64,000 bases of DNA from Terrisporobacter petrolearius (lineage in GTDB: Bacteria; Bacillota; Clostridia; Peptostreptococcales; Peptostreptococcaceae). Within the stretch, counting starts at the first letter, position 1; each line of letters opens with the position of its first letter. Positions 53,047 through 62,680 of this stretch are shown here, in pieces. Both the position numbers and the translations under genes were made by a program. The notes beneath the pieces were generated by a model that was given only the letters and a program-made list of their open reading frames with translations, had not been told where the DNA came from and made no database searches. The stretch is taken from positions 186,001-250,000 of the forward strand of contig NZ_JAHZMO010000001.1 of NCBI RefSeq assembly GCF_020748185.1, read 5' to 3'.

Positions 53047-54348
53047 ATGAGAATGTACGATATTATATCTAAAAAAAGAGACAAAGAAGAATTAAGTAAA
53101 GAAGAAATAGAATTTTTTGTGGAAAAGTATACAAATGGTGAAATACCAGATTATCAAACATCTGCATTATTAATGGCTATATATATAAATGGATTTACAA
53201 AAGAAGAAACTGCAAATTTAACTATGGCAATGGTTAATTCAGGAGATGTAGTTGATTTAAGTATGATAGATGGAATAAAACTTGATAAGCATAGTACTGG
53301 TGGAGTTGGAGATAAAACATCTTTAATATTAGTACCTATGGTTGCAGCAGCAGGAGGAAAAGTTGCTAAATTATCAGGAAGAGGACTTGGACATACAGGA
53401 GGAACATTAGACAAATTGGAGTCAATACCAGGCTTTGATATATCTGTGGAAGAAGACAAATTTAAAGAAATGGTACAAAATGCAGGACTTGTTATTGCAG
53501 GACAAACACAAAACTTAGTACCAGCAGATAAAAAAATATATGCACTTAGAGATGTAACTGCAACTGTTGATAGTATACCTTTAATAGCGGCAAGTATAAT
53601 GAGTAAAAAAATAGCTTCAGGATCTGATGCCATATTACTAGATGTTAAATATGGTGAAGGTGCATTTATGAAAACAGCTGAAAATGCTGAAGAATTAGCA
53701 AAAGCTATGGTTAGTATAGGAAAAAGTTTAGGAAGAAATACTTCTGCTGCAATAACTTTAAATGGAGAGCCTTTAGGATATGCAATAGGTAATGCTCTTG
53801 AATTAAAAGAAGTTATAGAAATATTAAAAGGAAAAGGACCAGAAGATTTAAGGGAGTTAGTTCTTCAATTAGGATCAAGAATGTTAATGCTTGGGGAACT
53901 AGTTGAAACTATGGAAGAAGGAAGAAAAAAACTAGAAAAATGCTTAGAAGATGGAAGTGCGCTAGCTAAATTAAGAGAATTAGCAGTACTTCAAGGAGGA
54001 GATCCATCTGTAATAGATAATTCAGAGTTATTTACAATAGCACCCCTAACTCATGAAGTTAAAGCTACTAAAGAAGGATATGTATATGCATTAAATGCTG
54101 AGAAAGTAGGAATATCTTCATTATTAACAGGAGCTGGAAGACACACTAAAGAAGATGATTTAGATTATGGAGCAGGAATTATTTTAGAAAAGAAAATGGG
54201 AGATTATGTGAAGGTAGGAGATGTATTAGCAACTCTTTACTCATCAGATGAATCTAAGTTTGAAAAAGCAGAAGAAGAGTTATTAAGTGCTTATACTATA
54301 GCAGATAAAAAAGCTGAAAAAGCTCCAATAATTCATAAAATGATATAG
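53047..54348 (+). CDS. pdp: Pyrimidine-nucleoside/thymidine phosphorylase
   Basis: The 433-residue enzyme splits pyrimidine nucleosides with phosphate to base plus (deoxy)ribose 1-phosphate. The signature KHSTGGVGDKTSL near 81, the glycine-rich SGRGLGHTGGTLDKLE near 115 and the C-terminal EGYVYALNAEKVG domain are visible. The length equals the Bacillus Pdp form, which accepts uridine as well as thymidine. It starts after AAGGGGGAA and leads the operon pdp-deoC-deoB-nupC. Confidence 0.95.
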   Translation: MRMYDIISKKRDKEELSKEEIEFFVEKYTNGEIPDYQTSALLMAIYINGFTKEETANLTMAMVNSGDVVDLSMIDGIKLDKHSTGGVGDKTSLILVPMVAAAGGKVAKLSGRGLGHTGGTLDKLESIPGFDISVEEDKFKEMVQNAGLVIAGQTQNLVPADKKIYALRDVTATVDSIPLIAASIMSKKIASGSDAILLDVKYGEGAFMKTAENAEELAKAMVSIGKSLGRNTSAAITLNGEPLGYAIGNALELKEVIEILKGKGPEDLRELVLQLGSRMLMLGELVETMEEGRKKLEKCLEDGSALAKLRELAVLQGGDPSVIDNSELFTIAPLTHEVKATKEGYVYALNAEKVGISSLLTGAGRHTKEDDLDYGAGIILEKKMGDYVKVGDVLATLYSSDESKFEKAEEELLSAYTIADKKAEKAPIIHKMI

Positions 54349-54393
54349 AAATTAAAAGCTTTAAAATTAACAGTATTTAATAGGAGAGAGACA

Positions 54394-55059
54394 ATGGATA
54401 ATAAAACTATTTTAAAAACAGTAGATCACACTTTGTTAAAGCAAACATCAACTTGGGAAGATATAAAAATAATATGTGATGATGCTATGAAATACGAAGT
54501 AGCATCAGTATGTATACCACCTTCTTTCGTAAAAAAAGCAAAAGAATATGTGGGAGATAAAATGCAAGTTTGTACAGTAATAGGATTCCCAAATGGATAT
54601 AATACAACTGATGTAAAAGTATATGAAACAAAAGATGCTATATCTAAAGGAGCAGACGAAATAGATATGGTGATAAATCTAGGAATGGTAAAAGAAAATA
54701 GATTTGAAGAAATAGAAGATGAGATAAAAGCAATAAAAGAAGCATGTGGTGAAAAAATATTAAAAGTAATAATAGAAACTTGTCTTTTAACTGAAGAAGA
54801 AAAAATTGCTATGTGTAAATGTGTAACAAATGCAAAAGCTGATTATATAAAAACTTCAACTGGATTTAGCAGTGGAGGAGCTACAGCACAAGATTTAAAA
54901 CTATTCGCTGATAATGTTGGAAAAGATGTACTTATAAAAGCTGCAGGTGGAATATCTGATTTAGAAACTGCTTCTCAATTTATAGAAATTGGAGCTACAA
55001 GACTTGGGACAAGCAGAATAATAAAATTAATAAATAATGAAGAATGTTCAGGGTATTAA
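54394..55059 (+). CDS. deoC: Deoxyribose-phosphate aldolase DeoC
   Basis: The 221-residue TIM-barrel aldolase splits 2-deoxyribose 5-phosphate to glyceraldehyde 3-phosphate and acetaldehyde. The Schiff-base lysine lies in DYIKTSTGF near 150-158, with [10 protein letters not shown] near 88 and KAAGGISD near 180. GGAGAGAGAC precedes the ATG. It feeds deoxyribose from the phosphorylases into glycolysis. It is followed at 1 base by deoB. Confidence 0.97.
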   Translation: MDNKTILKTVDHTLLKQTSTWEDIKIICDDAMKYEVASVCIPPSFVKKAKEYVGDKMQVCTVIGFPNGYNTTDVKVYETKDAISKGADEIDMVINLGMVKENRFEEIEDEIKAIKEACGEKILKVIIETCLLTEEEKIAMCKCVTNAKADYIKTSTGFSSGGATAQDLKLFADNVGKDVLIKAAGGISDLETASQFIEIGATRLGTSRIIKLINNEECSGY

Positions 55060-55060
55060 T

Positions 55061-56260
55061 ATGAAAAAATTTAACAGAGTATTTTTAACAGTATTAGATT
55101 CTGTAGGCATAGGTGCTTTAAATGATGCAAAAGAGTATGGGGACGAAGGTGCCAATACTCTTTGCAACATAGCTAAAGCTACAGGAGGATTAAATCTTCC
55201 AAACATGCAAAAAATGGGTCTTGGAAATATTCAAAAAATTGATGGTGTAAAATCTGTAGAAAATCAAATAGCTTATAGTACAAAATGTGGCGAATTATCT
55301 AAAGGAAAAGATACAATAACAGGACATTGGGAAATGGCAGGAATACTTATAAAAGAACCATTTAAAGTATTTACAGATACAGGATTTCCAAAGGAGTTAA
55401 TAGATGAACTTGAAGAGAAAAGTGGTCATAAGTTTATAGGAAATATTTCAGCATCAGGAACAGAAATAATAAAAAATTTAGGTGAAGAACATATACAAAG
55501 CAAAGCATTAATTTTATATACTTCAGCAGATAGCGTATTACAAATTGCAGCAAATGAAGAAATTATACCTTTAGAAGAACTTTATAGAGTTTGTGAAATA
55601 GCTAGAAAAATTACTCTAAAAGAAGAATACAAGGTTGGTAGAATTATAGCTAGGCCTTTTGTAGGAACAAATAAAGAAAACTTCAAACGTACAGCAAATA
55701 GAAAAGATTATGCCTTGAGACCACCTAAAAACACAATATTAGATGTTCTTAAAGAAAAAGATTTAGATGTGGTTGGTATAGGAAAAATAGGAGATATATA
55801 CTCTTATCAAGGTATAACTAAAAGCATAAAAAGTAAAAGCAATGAAGATGGAATAAATGAACTTATAAATATAGCAAAAGAAAATTTATATGAAGGACTA
55901 GTATTTTTAAATCTAGTAGATTTTGATGCCTTATTTGGTCATAGAAGAGATCCTATAGGATACAAAAATGCTTTAGAGTCTTTTGATAATAAGCTTGGAG
56001 AATTAATAAAAGAAATGAATGATGATGATTTATTAATTATCACAGCAGACCATGGAAATGATCCAACATTTAAAGGAACTGATCATACTAGAGAATACGT
56101 TCCAGTTTTAATTTACAATAAAAATTTAGAAAACCCTATTAAATTAAATGAATTAAGCTCTATGGCAGATATAGGAATGACTATATTGAATAATTTTAAT
56201 GATGACAACAAAGAATATGATTTTGAAATAGGGAAATCATTCTTAGAATTAATAAAATAA
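55061..56260 (+). CDS. deoB: Phosphopentomutase DeoB
   Basis: The 399-residue enzyme converts (deoxy)ribose 1-phosphate to the 5-phosphate form. It has the alkaline-phosphatase-type metal motifs TVLDSVGIGALNDAKEYGD at the start, TITGHWEMAG near 88, and ITADHGNDPTFKGTDHTRE near 325. The start at 55061 is chosen because the protein then begins MKKFNRVFLTVLDS as in the family and an AGGG lies 8 bases upstream inside deoC; an ATG at 55037 has no such site. It is translationally coupled to deoC. Confidence 0.96.
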   Translation: MKKFNRVFLTVLDSVGIGALNDAKEYGDEGANTLCNIAKATGGLNLPNMQKMGLGNIQKIDGVKSVENQIAYSTKCGELSKGKDTITGHWEMAGILIKEPFKVFTDTGFPKELIDELEEKSGHKFIGNISASGTEIIKNLGEEHIQSKALILYTSADSVLQIAANEEIIPLEELYRVCEIARKITLKEEYKVGRIIARPFVGTNKENFKRTANRKDYALRPPKNTILDVLKEKDLDVVGIGKIGDIYSYQGITKSIKSKSNEDGINELINIAKENLYEGLVFLNLVDFDALFGHRRDPIGYKNALESFDNKLGELIKEMNDDDLLIITADHGNDPTFKGTDHTREYVPVLIYNKNLENPIKLNELSSMADIGMTILNNFNDDNKEYDFEIGKSFLELIK

Positions 56261-56276
56261 AAAATGGGAGAATAAG

Positions 56277-57563
56277 ATGACGATATTAATTAATATTTTA
56301 GGAATAATGGTAGTAATATTTGGGCTATATTTATTTTCGTCCAATAAGAAAAATATAGATAAAAAGATGATATTAAAAGCTCTTGTATTACAATTTATAT
56401 TAACTTTTTTATTAGTAAAGTTCCCCCTGGGTAGAATAGGTATTCAAAAAGTATCTGATGTTGTTACTAATGTATTAAGTTATGGTAGAGAAGGCTTAAA
56501 CTTTGTATTTGGATCATTATCTGATTCAAGTGCTCCTACAGGAATGATATTTGGAATATCAGTTCTTGGAAATATTATATTTATCTCTGCTTTAGTTGCA
56601 GCTCTATACTATTTAGGAATTATAGGTGCCGTTGTTAAAGTAATAGGTGGAGCAATAGGTAAAGTACTTGGAACTAGCAAGGTTGAAAGCTTCGTTGCTG
56701 TTGCGAATATGTTTCTTGGACAAACTGAATCACCAATTCTTGTATCAAAATATTTGCCTGAAATGAGCGAAAGTGAAATAATGCTTGTGTTAATATCTGG
56801 TATGGGAAGTATGTCAGCGACTGTTCTTATGGGATATGCAGGAATGGGTATACCAATGGAATACTTATTAATAGGTGGAGCCTTGGTTCCTCTAGGAAGT
56901 ATTATAGTTTCTAAAATACTTCTACCAGAAAATAAAAAAGAAGAATTAGCTAATATAAAGGAAGATATTACTAATATAGATGACACTCTTATAGAGGCTG
57001 AAATTGCAGAACCTATAGCAACAGGAATAGTTTCTGATGAAGTAACAATAGATAATAAAGGTGATAATGCCAATTTAATATCAGCCATAGCCCAAGGTGC
57101 TAACGATGGACTTAATATGGCTCTTGGTATAGGGGCATCCCTTATTGCAATTATATCTTTAGTTGCTCTTGTTAATGGAGCTTTAGGAGCAGTAGGCCTT
57201 TCTCTAGAAAAAATTCTATCTTATGTATTTTCTCCTCTTGGATTCTTAATGGGATTAGATAAGGCAGAAATTTTTACTGCATCTCAGTTACTTGGAAGTA
57301 AATTAGTATTAAATGAGTTCGTTGCATTTGGACAATTAGGACAAATAATAAATGGATTAGATTATAGAACTGGTCTTATGATGACAATATCTTTATGTGG
57401 ATTTGCCAACATATCTTCAATGGGTATATGTATATCAGGAATATCAGTATTTTGTCCAGAAAAAAGAAATCAACTTGCAAAACTTGCCTTTAGAGGAATG
57501 ATAGGTGGTTTCTTAGTAAGTTTATTAAGTGCTTTAATAGTAGGAGCAGTAGTTGCTATATAA
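56277..57563 (+). CDS. nupC: Concentrative nucleoside transporter NupC
   Basis: The 428-residue membrane protein belongs to the CNT family, which takes up nucleosides with protons or sodium. It shows about nine to ten spans plus re-entrant loops, with FVFGSLSDSS near 78, the substrate-loop FLGQTESPILVSKYLP near 146 and LNEFVAFGQL near 343. A hydrophilic insert at about 224-270 separates the halves. It starts 16 bases after deoB behind GGGAGAA. It supplies the substrates for Pdp and PunA. Confidence 0.94.
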   Translation: MTILINILGIMVVIFGLYLFSSNKKNIDKKMILKALVLQFILTFLLVKFPLGRIGIQKVSDVVTNVLSYGREGLNFVFGSLSDSSAPTGMIFGISVLGNIIFISALVAALYYLGIIGAVVKVIGGAIGKVLGTSKVESFVAVANMFLGQTESPILVSKYLPEMSESEIMLVLISGMGSMSATVLMGYAGMGIPMEYLLIGGALVPLGSIIVSKILLPENKKEELANIKEDITNIDDTLIEAEIAEPIATGIVSDEVTIDNKGDNANLISAIAQGANDGLNMALGIGASLIAIISLVALVNGALGAVGLSLEKILSYVFSPLGFLMGLDKAEIFTASQLLGSKLVLNEFVAFGQLGQIINGLDYRTGLMMTISLCGFANISSMGICISGISVFCPEKRNQLAKLAFRGMIGGFLVSLLSALIVGAVVAI

Positions 57564-57677
57564 ATTATATATAAAAACTTTATTTGGAAATAGATTGAAA
57601 GAAAAAAAGAAAATGGGTAAAATAGATTTATAATAAAAAATTATTATTAATTTAATAAAGATATATGAGGTGAAACA

Positions 57678-58499
57678 ATGAAAGATTTATATACTAAAAT
57701 ACAAGAATCAGTAGATTATATAAATTCAAAAACAGAAATAAAACCAAACATAGGATTAATATTAGGATCAGGTCTTGGAGTATTAGCTGATGAAATAGAA
57801 AATCCTATAAAAATAAAATACGATGAAATACCAAACTTCCCTGTGTCAACAGTAGAAGGTCATGCAGGACAATTAGTTATAGGTAATTTACAAGGAAAGA
57901 CTGTTGTAGCAATGCAAGGAAGATTCCACTACTATGAAGGATACTCAATGGAAATGATAACTTTCCCAGTAAGAGTAATGAAAGAATTAGGTGTGGAAAC
58001 TATATTTGTAACTAATGCAGCAGGTGGAGCTAATAAAGATTTTAAACCAGGAGACTTAATGATAATACAAGATCATATAAATTTATCTGGAAACAATCCT
58101 TTAATAGGGCCAAATGATAATAGAATAGGAACAAGATTCCCAGACATGTCATCTGCATATACAAAAGAATATGTTGAACTAGCTAAAAAATGTGCAGATA
58201 AGTTAAATATAAAAGTTCAAGAAGGTGTGTATGCATTCTTCTCAGGCCCAACTTATGAAACTCCAGCAGAGGTAAGAATGGCAAGAGTTTTAGGAGCGGA
58301 TGCAGTGGGAATGTCAACAGCTCCAGAAGTTATAGTTGCATCACACAGTAAACTTAAAGTTGTGGGAATTTCTTGCATAACAAATATGGCTGCAGGAATA
58401 CTTGATCAACCTTTAAATCATGAAGAAGTAATAGAAACTACTCAAAAAGCTCAAGGAGAATTCTTAGCATTAGTTAAAACTATAGTTAGTGAATTATAA
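57678..58499 (+). CDS. punA: Purine nucleoside phosphorylase
   Basis: The 273-residue enzyme phosphorolyses inosine and guanosine to base and ribose 1-phosphate. The trimeric PNP signature is visible: LGSGLGVLADEIE near 28, VEGHAGQLVIG near 60, GRFHYYEGYSM near 82, TNAAGGANKDFKPGD near 114 and SCITNMAAGI near 234. GAGGTGAAAC precedes the ATG. It lies 115 bases after nupC without a terminator, so it may be cotranscribed with the pdp operon, and it is followed by a terminator. Confidence 0.95.
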   Translation: MKDLYTKIQESVDYINSKTEIKPNIGLILGSGLGVLADEIENPIKIKYDEIPNFPVSTVEGHAGQLVIGNLQGKTVVAMQGRFHYYEGYSMEMITFPVRVMKELGVETIFVTNAAGGANKDFKPGDLMIIQDHINLSGNNPLIGPNDNRIGTRFPDMSSAYTKEYVELAKKCADKLNIKVQEGVYAFFSGPTYETPAEVRMARVLGADAVGMSTAPEVIVASHSKLKVVGISCITNMAAGILDQPLNHEEVIETTQKAQGEFLALVKTIVSEL

Positions 58500-58504
58500 T
58501 AGTT

Positions 58505-58539
58505 TAAAAATAGACATGCAAATTGCATGTCTATTTTTA
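58505..58539 (+). terminator. Terminator after punA
   Basis: TAGACATGC (58511-58519) pairs with GCATGTCTA (58525-58533) around five bases, with flanking A and T runs that extend the stem and give tails on both strands. Confidence 0.85.
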
Positions 58540-58623
58540 GTAATATATTTACGTGAAGTTATGATAAATTTATATGACTTATGATATTTTTTATTTTTGA
58601 ATTAAAATTAAGTTAGTGGTTAA

Positions 58624-58806
58624 TATAATATTAGTTGATCAAATATCAACAAAATCTCAAACTAACTAGGTAAAAGCTAGCATTGTCTAACCTTTTGATA
58701 GTATAAAAAAGTTTGAGAAACATAAGTCAAAAGTTTAGGCTATAACCTATGTCTTTTGCGAAAAGCTCTAGATTAGATAGTTTATATTTAAATCTAGAGC
58801 TTTTTT
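58624..58806 (+). ncRNA. Candidate structured leader or small RNA with terminator
   Basis: A TATAAT box at 58624-58629 is followed by a chain of pairings: GTTGAT (58634-58639) with ATCAAC (58645-58650); TCTCAAACT (58655-58663) with AGTTTGAGA (58710-58718) around an inner CTAG-GTAAAAG-CTAG hairpin; CAAAAG (58728-58733) with CTTTTG (58753-58758) around TAGG-CCTA; and a 14-bp terminator stem (58761-58774 with 58791-58804) ending in T residues. The yhaM start follows 33 bases later. I do not recognise a known riboswitch class in it. The -35 region is poor, so the start point is uncertain. Confidence 0.55.
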
Positions 58807-58838
58807 AATGACTAACTTTATAATTAAGGAGAAATATT

Positions 58839-59735
58839 ATGGCAGAAAAAAAATTATATCTTAAAGATTTAAAAGATGGAAGTGTGAAAATTTCTCTTAT
58901 GGTAAATAAGAAATTATATAAAGACGGAAATAAGATGCTTTATTTATTAAGCGATAAAAGTGGATATATAAATGCAAAAATTCCTGTAAAAGTAAAACTA
59001 GAACCAGGTGAAGTTATCGAAATTGAAGGTGTTAAAAATTATATATTAGATGTTTTCCAAGTTAAAATAATAGAAGAATATGATGTTGATGATTATCTTG
59101 CAACTGTAAGTAGAAATATAGATGAAATTATGGAAGATATTGAAGCAATAAGTAGAGAATGTATAATATCACCACAAGGCAAAATACTAGATGATTATTT
59201 TTTTAAAGATGAGAAATTTTTAGAAAAATTTAAACGAGGAATTGGTGGAGTTAGCATGCATCATAACTATATTGGAGGTTTAGCTGAGCATACTTTAGGT
59301 GTAATGTATTTGACAAAAATATTATGTGATATATATGATTGTAGAAGGAGAGAAATTGCAGTTTTAAGTGCTAAGCTTCATGATATAGGGAAAATATACG
59401 AAATGGATTATAGTGGTCCTTTTAAATATACTTTAGAAGGAGAATTAGAAGGTCATATTGTTATTGGAGTTCAAATGATTGATAGGGCAATTATAGAACT
59501 GAATATTCCTTTTGGTGAAGATTTTATAACTAGAATAAAGGGATGCATTACTCAACACCATGGTAGGTTGGAATACGGATCACCTAAAAAAGCTAATATG
59601 GAAGAATCAATAATATTAAATTTTGCTGATACAGTTGATGCTTCTTTAAACAAAATCAACCAAATTAAAGAAGAAACAAAAGAAGATACTTGGTCTGTTT
59701 ATGATAAAAAGATGGAAACTAAGCTTTACTTATAA
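58839..59735 (+). CDS. yhaM: 3'-5' exoribonuclease YhaM
   Basis: The 298-residue protein has an N-terminal OB fold about 1-90 that binds nucleic acid and an HD phosphohydrolase domain about 145-275 (GGLAEHTLGVMYL, KLHDIGKIYEM, QHHGRLEYGSP, NFADTVDASLN). YhaM degrades RNA and single-stranded DNA from the 3' end. AAGGAGAA precedes the ATG. It lies behind the candidate leader RNA and terminator, so its expression may be attenuated. Length is slightly below the Bacillus form but all HD residues are visible. Confidence 0.9.
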   Translation: MAEKKLYLKDLKDGSVKISLMVNKKLYKDGNKMLYLLSDKSGYINAKIPVKVKLEPGEVIEIEGVKNYILDVFQVKIIEEYDVDDYLATVSRNIDEIMEDIEAISRECIISPQGKILDDYFFKDEKFLEKFKRGIGGVSMHHNYIGGLAEHTLGVMYLTKILCDIYDCRRREIAVLSAKLHDIGKIYEMDYSGPFKYTLEGELEGHIVIGVQMIDRAIIELNIPFGEDFITRIKGCITQHHGRLEYGSPKKANMEESIILNFADTVDASLNKINQIKEETKEDTWSVYDKKMETKLYL

Positions 59736-59763
59736 TTACATTAATATAAAATAAGGGGATAAA

Positions 59764-60534
59764 ATGATGGATGGTAAAAATATAAGGGTAGGCATATCTT
59801 CATTAATATTTAATATAAATGAAGCTTTAGAAATATGTAATAAAAATAAAGAAATAAACCATATAGAGATAGGTATTGATAACCTTTATGATTGTGAAGA
59901 GCTTATAAAATATAAAAATGATATAAAAAAACTTAATTTAAGTGTGGGGATTCATTTACCCATGGAGCTTAATCCTTGTGAAGAGATTATGTATATTAAG
60001 GAAAAGTGGATAGAGTATATTGACATATTAAATGAAAAATTGAAGTTTTTAAATGTATCATATTTAAATATGCATTTAGGCTATGCTATGACAACTAGGT
60101 TAAGTAAAAACAAAGAAAAATATTTAAATAATATAGTAGATTTTTTTAATAAATTATTATTAGAAAAGAATCCTCTACATATTACAATAGAAAACACTTA
60201 TACAAAAGGAGGAGATTTTTCTAATTTGGGAAGTGATGTAGAAGATTTTAAGTATATATTTGAACATAATAAATCCATAAGTTTTTGCTTTGATAGTGGA
60301 CACAATTTAATTTGTAAAAGTAACTATAGTTTATTAAAAAATAAAACAAAAGTAATCCATCTTAATGATAATTATGGAACTGAAGATGAACATTTAGGGA
60401 TATTAAAAGGAAATTTAGGTGAAGACGAATTAAAAAATATTTTATCGTTAAACCCAGAATTTGTAGTACTTGAGATGGATTTTAATTGTATAGAAGAATC
60501 ATTAGATATTTTAAAACAACAAAATGTTTTTTAA
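59764..60534 (+). CDS. TIM-barrel sugar phosphate isomerase/epimerase-like protein
   Basis: The 256-residue protein belongs to the xylose-isomerase-like/AP endonuclease 2 superfamily. Metal-binding positions can be seen in HIEIGIDNL near 35, GIHLPMELNP near 63, NMHLGYAM near 101, ITIENTYT near 140, CFDSGHNL near 180 and VIHLNDNYGTEDEH near 198. AAGGGG lies upstream; a second ATG follows at 59767. The family isomerises or epimerises sugars but individual members are hard to predict. It follows yhaM by 28 bases, so cotranscription is likely. Confidence 0.8.
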   Translation: MMDGKNIRVGISSLIFNINEALEICNKNKEINHIEIGIDNLYDCEELIKYKNDIKKLNLSVGIHLPMELNPCEEIMYIKEKWIEYIDILNEKLKFLNVSYLNMHLGYAMTTRLSKNKEKYLNNIVDFFNKLLLEKNPLHITIENTYTKGGDFSNLGSDVEDFKYIFEHNKSISFCFDSGHNLICKSNYSLLKNKTKVIHLNDNYGTEDEHLGILKGNLGEDELKNILSLNPEFVVLEMDFNCIEESLDILKQQNVF

Positions 60535-60602
60535 TGGAAAAATAGCTTATATTATTGACAAAAACATAACGAATATGTACTCTTACTCCTAGGAGGGGGT
60601 TT

Positions 60603-61271
60603 ATGAACAACGATATTTATAGTACTTTTGAAAAAGTAATAGAAAATTTAAAGAAAGATAAAAATGTTAAGTCTATTATTCATGTAGGCTCTAGTAAAGA
60701 AAAAATTTATGAACAAAATCCTAAAGTAAATGATGTAGACTTATTTATTATTATAAAAAATCAAGAAAAAAATCAGATTAGAAAAATTGAAATGATTGAT
60801 AAAATAGAATTTGATTTTAATTATATTTCTATAAAAGGTTGTTATGACTTTATAGAAAGTAAAACATATTTTTTTCTAAATATAAAAGATGGAAAATTAT
60901 TATATGATGAAAATGATTTTGGAAAAGGAATTTTGTCATTATGTGAAGAAAAATATAATGAAGGGCCAAATAAATTATCAAAAGAAGAAAAAAGACTTCA
61001 TGCGAGTCGATTATTATCAGATATATCAAGACTAAAATATGAAGACGAATATGAAGAATTTGAATATGATTTTCTGATTTATATGTACTTAAATAAAATC
61101 ATAAAAATGTATTATCTTATTAATGATATTTGGTTACCAAAAGATAAAAAGTTACTAAAATCTTTAAAGGTTCAAGAGCCCATATTATATAAAATAATAT
61201 GTAATGTTTGTGGACCTGATAAATATAAAAAAATAATAAAAGTAACAGACTATATTTTAAAAAACTTATAA
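60603..61271 (+). CDS. Nucleotidyltransferase-fold protein, 222 residues
   Basis: The protein begins with a polymerase-beta-like nucleotidyltransferase core: helix, VGSSKEKIYEQNPKVNDVDL (about 24-43) giving the G-S and D-x-D pattern, and FDFNYISIKG, which places a third acidic residue. The C-terminal half is helical. Relatives transfer nucleotides to antibiotics, proteins or tRNA, or act as toxins; the target cannot be told. AGGAGGGGG directly precedes the ATG and overlaps a CTCCTAGGAG palindrome at 60586-60595. It may be cotranscribed with folE, 15 bases downstream. Confidence 0.75.
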   Translation: MNNDIYSTFEKVIENLKKDKNVKSIIHVGSSKEKIYEQNPKVNDVDLFIIIKNQEKNQIRKIEMIDKIEFDFNYISIKGCYDFIESKTYFFLNIKDGKLLYDENDFGKGILSLCEEKYNEGPNKLSKEEKRLHASRLLSDISRLKYEDEYEEFEYDFLIYMYLNKIIKMYYLINDIWLPKDKKLLKSLKVQEPILYKIICNVCGPDKYKKIIKVTDYILKNL

Positions 61272-61286
61272 TTTTGGAGGTAAGCA

Positions 61287-61868
61287 ATGGGGGAAAGAAG
61301 AACAGTTGATAAACCTGCTATAGAAAAGGCAGTTAGAGAAATATTAATAGCAATAGGAGAAGACCCAGATAGAGAAGGATTAATAGGGACGCCAGATAGA
61401 GTAGCAAGAATGTATGAAGAAATATTTAGCGGACTTCATGAAGATCCTAAAGAACATCTAAAAGTTTTATTTAAAAATGAAAACCATGAAGAAATGGTAG
61501 TAGTAAAAGATATACCTTTTTATTCAAGTTGTGAACATCATTTAGTTCCTTTTTTTGGAAAGGCTCATATTGTTTATATACCAAAAGATGGAAAACTTAC
61601 AGGACTTTCTAAATTAGCAAGAGTTATAGAAACTTTTGCAAGAAGACCTCAGCTACAAGAAAGAATCACAAAGGAAACTGCCAATATTATTATGGAAGAA
61701 TTAGAGCCATATGGAGTAATGGTTGTAGTTGAAGCTGAGCATATGTGTATGACAATGCGTGGTGTTAAAAAACCAGGAAGTAAAACAATAACATCAGCTG
61801 TTAGAGGAATCTTTGAGAAAGATGCTTTAGCAAGAAGCGAAGCTATGAGTTTAATTAAATTTGATTAA
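61287..61868 (+). CDS. folE: GTP cyclohydrolase I FolE
   Basis: The 193-residue enzyme converts GTP to dihydroneopterin triphosphate, the first step of folate synthesis. Zinc ligands and active-site residues are visible in [15 protein letters not shown] near 73-87 and [19 protein letters not shown] near 151. It starts behind GGAGG. It heads the folE-folP-folB-folK gene row, which together makes the pteridine part of folate. Confidence 0.97.
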   Translation: MGERRTVDKPAIEKAVREILIAIGEDPDREGLIGTPDRVARMYEEIFSGLHEDPKEHLKVLFKNENHEEMVVVKDIPFYSSCEHHLVPFFGKAHIVYIPKDGKLTGLSKLARVIETFARRPQLQERITKETANIIMEELEPYGVMVVVEAEHMCMTMRGVKKPGSKTITSAVRGIFEKDALARSEAMSLIKFD

Positions 61869-61886
61869 TATATGAGGAGAAATCTG

Positions 61887-62678
61887 ATGTTTGAATATGG
61901 TAAAAAAACTTACATAATGGGAATTCTAAATGTTACTCCAGATAGTTTTTCAGATGGAGGAAACTATACAAGTGTGGAAATAGCAGTTAAACATGCTAAA
62001 GAAATGATTGAAGATGGAGCAGATATAATAGATGTTGGAGGGGAGTCTACTAGGCCAGGTCATAAATTTGTTTCAGCTGAGGAAGAAATAGAAAGAATAG
62101 TTCCTGTGATAAAAACACTTAAAAATAGTATTAATGTGCCCATATCTATAGACACATATAAATCACAAGTGGCTGAAGAAGCATTAAAGTTGGGAGCTGA
62201 TATGATTAATGACATTTGGGGATTAACTTATGATGAAAATATGGCTAATATTATAGGAAAATATGATGCTTCTGTTTGTATTATGCATAATCAAGAAGGA
62301 ACAGACTATGACAAAGATATAATGGAAAGTATAAAAGAATTTTTGAATTGTAGCATAGGCAAAGCTTTAAAAGCTGGAGTGAAAAAAGAAAAAATAGTTT
62401 TAGATCCAGGGATAGGATTTGGAAAGACTTTCGAACAAAATTTAGAAGTATTAAAAAGGTTAAATGAACTTAAAAGCCTAGGGTATCCAATTTTGCTTGG
62501 AACCTCAAGAAAATCTGTTTTAGGAAATATAGTTGGAGGAGAACCTAGAGAAAGAATTGAAGCTACTGTAGCAACAACAGTTTGTGGAATAAGAGATGGT
62601 GTTGAAATAGTTAGAGTTCATGATGTAAAAGAAAATCTACAAGCTGCAAAAATTGCAGATAGAATATATAGAGGTTAA
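61887..62678 (+). CDS. folP: Dihydropteroate synthase FolP
   Basis: The 263-residue TIM-barrel enzyme joins the pterin to 4-aminobenzoate and is the sulfonamide target. NVTPDSFSDGG near 14, DVGGESTRPG near 51 and the C-terminal loop LLGTSRKS are visible. The start at 61887 is chosen because GAGGAGA lies upstream; an ATG at 61872 overlaps that site. It follows folE by 18 bases. Confidence 0.96.
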   Translation: MFEYGKKTYIMGILNVTPDSFSDGGNYTSVEIAVKHAKEMIEDGADIIDVGGESTRPGHKFVSAEEEIERIVPVIKTLKNSINVPISIDTYKSQVAEEALKLGADMINDIWGLTYDENMANIIGKYDASVCIMHNQEGTDYDKDIMESIKEFLNCSIGKALKAGVKKEKIVLDPGIGFGKTFEQNLEVLKRLNELKSLGYPILLGTSRKSVLGNIVGGEPRERIEATVATTVCGIRDGVEIVRVHDVKENLQAAKIADRIYRG

Positions 62679-62680
62679 TT

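Noticed and set aside
58624-58806. Purine, c-di-GMP or SAM riboswitch, 6S RNA or T-box
   Set aside because: The conserved core bases of those classes that I know are not present, and yhaM is not a usual target; only an unnamed structured RNA can be supported.
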